A stretch of 64,000 nt of DNA, taken from assembly GCF_018881835.1 (NCBI RefSeq), contig NZ_JACVPO010000002.1, positions 372,001 to 436,000 of the forward strand, read 5' to 3'. This stretch comes from Polynucleobacter hallstattensis. GTDB taxonomy: Bacteria > Pseudomonadota > Gammaproteobacteria > Burkholderiales > Burkholderiaceae. Made by a program: the position numbers and the translations under genes. The notes under the pieces were generated by a model, which was given only the letters and a program-made list of their open reading frames with translations, ran no database searches and was not told where the DNA came from. Shown here piece by piece: positions 61,468 through 64,000 of this stretch; position 1 is the stretch's first letter; every line of letters begins with the position of its first letter.

Positions 61468-62003
61468 TCCTCCACTGGGCGGTTTGCACCCTTGAATGAT
61501 TCAGGACGATGACGTTTTTTTGGTTCAGGACGGTAATGTTCATTGACATACTCTTGCAGCCAAGAGGCATGCTCTGTAGACAAAAGCACACTATCGACCG
61601 ACTCGCCGCCATCTAATAGACGCCCTGCTTCGTTGTAGCTTACGCTGATCCGATGGGGAATGGCAAACGAGGGCTCTGTTTTGGCCAAGTCAATAGACTG
61701 TGCGTCTATGTATCTCTCAACATCTTCCTCAAGACGCCACATCACAAACCAAGCAGGAAGAGTGGCTGATAAATTGAGGTAATAACCTTCAGCCTCATCC
61801 GGAAAAAGATTCAGTTCGTATCCAGTAAACAACCAAGACTCACCTTGTTCATCGCGCCCTAGAAACTGTCCAGAAATCTTATTGCCTGCTATAGACGTAC
61901 TCGTAAATTGCCCAAAATCCGGCAATACCTCGTGCGGCGCCCACCGATATGAAATCCACGGGTTATCAACAAACTGCTTACGCATGATCACAGCAAAACG
62001 CAT
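61464..62003 (-). CDS. DUF3305 domain protein
   Basis: A 179-residue protein: MRKQFVDNPWISYRWAPHEV, then NLFPDEAEGYYLNLSATLPAWFVMWR. Partner of DUF3306; function unknown but consistently linked to formate dehydrogenase clusters. ATG at 61985 is an alternative start. Confidence 0.86.
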   Translation of the reverse strand: MRFAVIMRKQFVDNPWISYRWAPHEVLPDFGQFTSTSIAGNKISGQFLGRDEQGESWLFTGYELNLFPDEAEGYYLNLSATLPAWFVMWRLEEDVERYIDAQSIDLAKTEPSFAIPHRISVSYNEAGRLLDGGESVDSVLLSTEHASWLQEYVNEHYRPEPKKRHRPESFKGANRPVED

Positions 62004-62009
62004 AAGGCC

Positions 62010-63098
62010 TTAGGTGTTTTGAACCACAATGTTCGGGAATTTATTGCTCATATCTTTAGAAAGCGCTGCTACTTTGATAGCAACTCGTCTTGCAATCGTT
62101 TTATAAATTTCGCTGATAGCGCCATCTGGATCGGCCACTACGGTTGGGCGACCCGCATCCGCCTGCTCGCGTATCGATAAGTTCAGGGGCAATGAGCCCA
62201 AAAAGTCAGCACCATATTCTTGGCACATCTTTTGGCCGCCACCAGTACCGAACACATGCTCTTCATGACCGCAACTTGGGCAGATATAGGTACTCATATT
62301 TTCGATGATGCCCACAATGGGTACGCCAACCTTGTCAAACATCTTTAGACCTTTACGCGCATCTAGCAAAGCAATGTCTTGGGGCGTAGTCACAATTACC
62401 GCGCCTGTAACAGGCACCTTTTGAGCAAGCGTGAGTTGAATATCGCCGGTACCAGGAGGCATATCTACAATTAAATAGTCGAGATCACGCCAACGGGTTT
62501 GACGCAGCAGTTGCTCTAAGGCCGAGGTCACCATGGGGCCACGCCAAACCATAGGAGCATCGTTATCAATCAAAAAACCAATCGAACTGGCTTGGAGGCC
62601 GTGGCCTACCATGGGCTCCATGGTGTTCTCTTCAATAGATTCTGGTCTGCCGGTAATACCCAACATCATCGGCTGACTTGGTCCGTAAATGTCCGCATCC
62701 AACATACCTACTTGCGCACCTTCAGCCGCTAAAGCTAAAGCGAGATTAACGGCGGTAGTGGACTTTCCGACCCCACCCTTGCCACTGGCTACAGCAATAA
62801 TATTTTTTACATTAGGCAATAGTTTGACGCCGCGCTGAACGGAATGCGCAACGATTTGACTACTCACATTGACGCTGACGTTTTTAACCTCAGGTAATTC
62901 ACGGAGCACAGCAATCACCGATTTACGAATAGCATCAAATTGACTTTTTGCTGGATAACCTAAAACAATGTCCAAACTGACATCACCGCCATCAACGCGT
63001 AAATTTTTAACGCTCTTAGATGTTGCAAAATCAATTTGGGTATTGGGGTCAATCAGACCCTTTAGTGCAGCTTGCACAGTCTCTACAGTAAGTGACAA
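62010..63098 (-). CDS. apbC: Iron-sulfur cluster carrier protein Mrp/ApbC
   Basis: A 362-residue P-loop ATPase. An N-terminal MIP18-like domain (VLREL to VKNVSVNV) precedes ASGKGGVGKSTTAVNLA (deviant Walker A), DADIYGPSQP and the cluster-binding pair in CPSCGHEEH. It carries 4Fe-4S clusters to target proteins, plausibly including those in this operon. It is the first gene of the minus-strand run, 6 bases before DUF3305. Confidence 0.93.
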   Translation of the reverse strand: MSLTVETVQAALKGLIDPNTQIDFATSKSVKNLRVDGGDVSLDIVLGYPAKSQFDAIRKSVIAVLRELPEVKNVSVNVSSQIVAHSVQRGVKLLPNVKNIIAVASGKGGVGKSTTAVNLALALAAEGAQVGMLDADIYGPSQPMMLGITGRPESIEENTMEPMVGHGLQASSIGFLIDNDAPMVWRGPMVTSALEQLLRQTRWRDLDYLIVDMPPGTGDIQLTLAQKVPVTGAVIVTTPQDIALLDARKGLKMFDKVGVPIVGIIENMSTYICPSCGHEEHVFGTGGGQKMCQEYGADFLGSLPLNLSIREQADAGRPTVVADPDGAISEIYKTIARRVAIKVAALSKDMSNKFPNIVVQNT

Positions 63099-63231
63099 AA
63101 CTCTCTCCTATTCAGCAGAACGGGCTTTTGTAAAGCCAGCTCAGCCTCTTTTATTAAGCCTGATGATGAAAAATCAAATAGTGCGTAGATTAACCGCACA
63201 TGCAAAAAATTGCTAAAACCAAAATTAAGGG

Positions 63232-63426
63232 CTAAGGTGAAACCGGGAATCCAGCCTCCGTTATCAGCCCAGAGGCTAACTCCGGAGAAAGACTGGTTTC
63301 TAGCGTGACCAGCTGCGTCGCCAAGTCCACCTGAACCTGCGCTTGGGGATCTTGGGCCTTTACAGCCCTAGTGACTGCGTTGATGCAACCACCACAAGTC
63401 ATCCCTGAAACCTTGAGCGTAAACAT
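63232..63426 (-). CDS. Heavy-metal-associated domain protein (copper chaperone, CopZ-like)
   Basis: A 64-residue ferredoxin-like domain with MTCGGCINAVTRAV (MxCxxC metal site). It likely binds Cu(I) and delivers it to the adjacent ATPase. Divergent from the ATPase with a 73-base gap. A GTAGA/TCTAC inverted repeat lies just before the ATPase ATG. Confidence 0.88.
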   Translation of the reverse strand: MFTLKVSGMTCGGCINAVTRAVKAQDPQAQVQVDLATQLVTLETSLSPELASGLITEAGFPVSP

Positions 63427-63499
63427 AGCTTCTCCTTCAAAACGGTCAAAATACAGTTGCTAATGGCTTTTTTTCACCTTGCAGTAGATTATCTTCTAC

Positions 63500-64000
63500 A
63501 TGAGCCCTACAGAATCGTCTAATTCAGAGTTTTATACCCTCGACATTGGTGGTATGACCTGTGCCTCCTGCGTCGGTCGGGTAGAAAAGGCTCTAGGCAA
63601 GATTCCAGGGGTAGAGGCGGCTAGCGTCAATCTAGCTACCGAGCAAGCAAGAATTCGTACTCAACGGGGCTCGTCCAGCTTAGCGGAGATCATTGCGCTA
63701 GTTCAAAAGACAGGCTACGAAGCCAAAGAAAGCTCTGTTCGGGGTAATCCTGATCAGAGGATTGGTAAGTCATTTTGGGCTGCCGATGGCTTAGGCCGAG
63801 TGATTCTGAGTTTTGCACTATCCGCCCCCCTCTTCTTGCCAATGCTGTTCATGCCTTTTGGAATTCATTGGTCCTTATCAGGATGGTGGCAACTTGCCTT
63901 AGCCACACCAGTCCAGTTCATTTTAGGATGGCGCTTCTATGTAGCGGGCTATAAATCAGTCATGGCCGGTGCGGGCAATATGGACCTGCTCGTTGCCTTA
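63500..64000 (+). CDS. copA: Copper-translocating P-type ATPase (partial, C-terminus beyond window)
   Basis: The first 167 residues are present: an N-terminal metal-binding domain with GGMTCASCVGRVEKAL, then the first membrane helices (VILSFALSAPLFLPMLFMP, WWQLALATPVQFILGWRFYVAG) and YKSVMAGAGNMDLLVAL, typical of CopA. It exports Cu(I). The frame is open at the window edge. Confidence 0.92.
   Translation, partial: MSPTESSNSEFYTLDIGGMTCASCVGRVEKALGKIPGVEAASVNLATEQARIRTQRGSSSLAEIIALVQKTGYEAKESSVRGNPDQRIGKSFWAADGLGRVILSFALSAPLFLPMLFMPFGIHWSLSGWWQLALATPVQFILGWRFYVAGYKSVMAGAGNMDLLVAL

Noticed and set aside
63485..63499. CueR-type operator before the copper ATPase
   Set aside because: GTAGA/TCTAC is an inverted repeat, but it abuts the start codon and does not match the usual CueR dyad with a 19-base promoter spacer, so it was not listed as a site.

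Overview
The window reads as a chromosomal stretch of a free-living freshwater betaproteobacterium, most likely Polynucleobacter or a close Burkholderiaceae relative. The grounds are moderate GC content, very tight gene packing, Bug-family solute-binding proteins, a DUF5993/dsbB pair, a DUF3305/DUF3306 formate dehydrogenase cluster, phasin and 3-hydroxybutyrate dehydrogenase, and the general style of the proteins. This assignment is made from memory of protein families, not from a search. I see no rRNA, tRNA, insertion sequence, prophage or CRISPR array. Genes cover nearly everything; the only gene-free stretch above 300 bases is 13291-13600.

Layout. 1-5 kb: end of a Bug solute-binding protein, an unusual DsbB with its small DUF5993 partner, an enoyl-CoA hydratase, a lipoprotein hydrolase, a FAH-family hydrolase, a SemiSWEET and a cytochrome c. 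5-8 kb: a ModE-like/periplasmic-binding-domain regulator divergent from tungstate-binding protein TupA, a second TupA-like protein and a molbindin. 8-24 kb: household and stress genes, including a thiol dioxygenase, RhlE, 3-hydroxyisobutyrate dehydrogenase, a four-domain rhodanese with one cysteine, a phasin-like protein, a truncated haemoglobin broken by one TGA, a HI0933-type flavoprotein, a channel-like protein, a LOG protein and NnrD. 24-33 kb: transporter, lactate dehydrogenase, old yellow enzyme, OxyR, rubredoxin with its reductase, a PuuD-like membrane protein and Fe superoxide dismutase.

33-48.5 kb is the most distinctive region. A three-subunit molybdenum hydroxylase with a CoxG-like protein is divergent from tetR, a VOC protein, a flavin aromatic monooxygenase related to 2,6-dihydroxypyridine hydroxylases, and a complete branched-chain-type ABC importer. 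An acyl-CoA dehydrogenase and a CaiB/BaiF CoA-transferase follow after a gap. Together they look like uptake and oxidation of an unidentified, probably N-heteroaromatic, compound under TetR control.

48.5-64 kb: cardiolipin synthase and a nuclease-family protein, the tungstate permease and ATPase TupBC (45 kb away from TupA), then a long minus-strand cluster for a periplasmic, membrane-anchored, cysteine-type formate dehydrogenase with chaperone, ferredoxin-like and DUF proteins and Mrp, and finally a copper chaperone and the start of a copper ATPase. The split Tup system, molbindin and formate dehydrogenase suggest that the enzyme is supplied with tungsten or molybdenum by these transport genes; this functional link is inferred.
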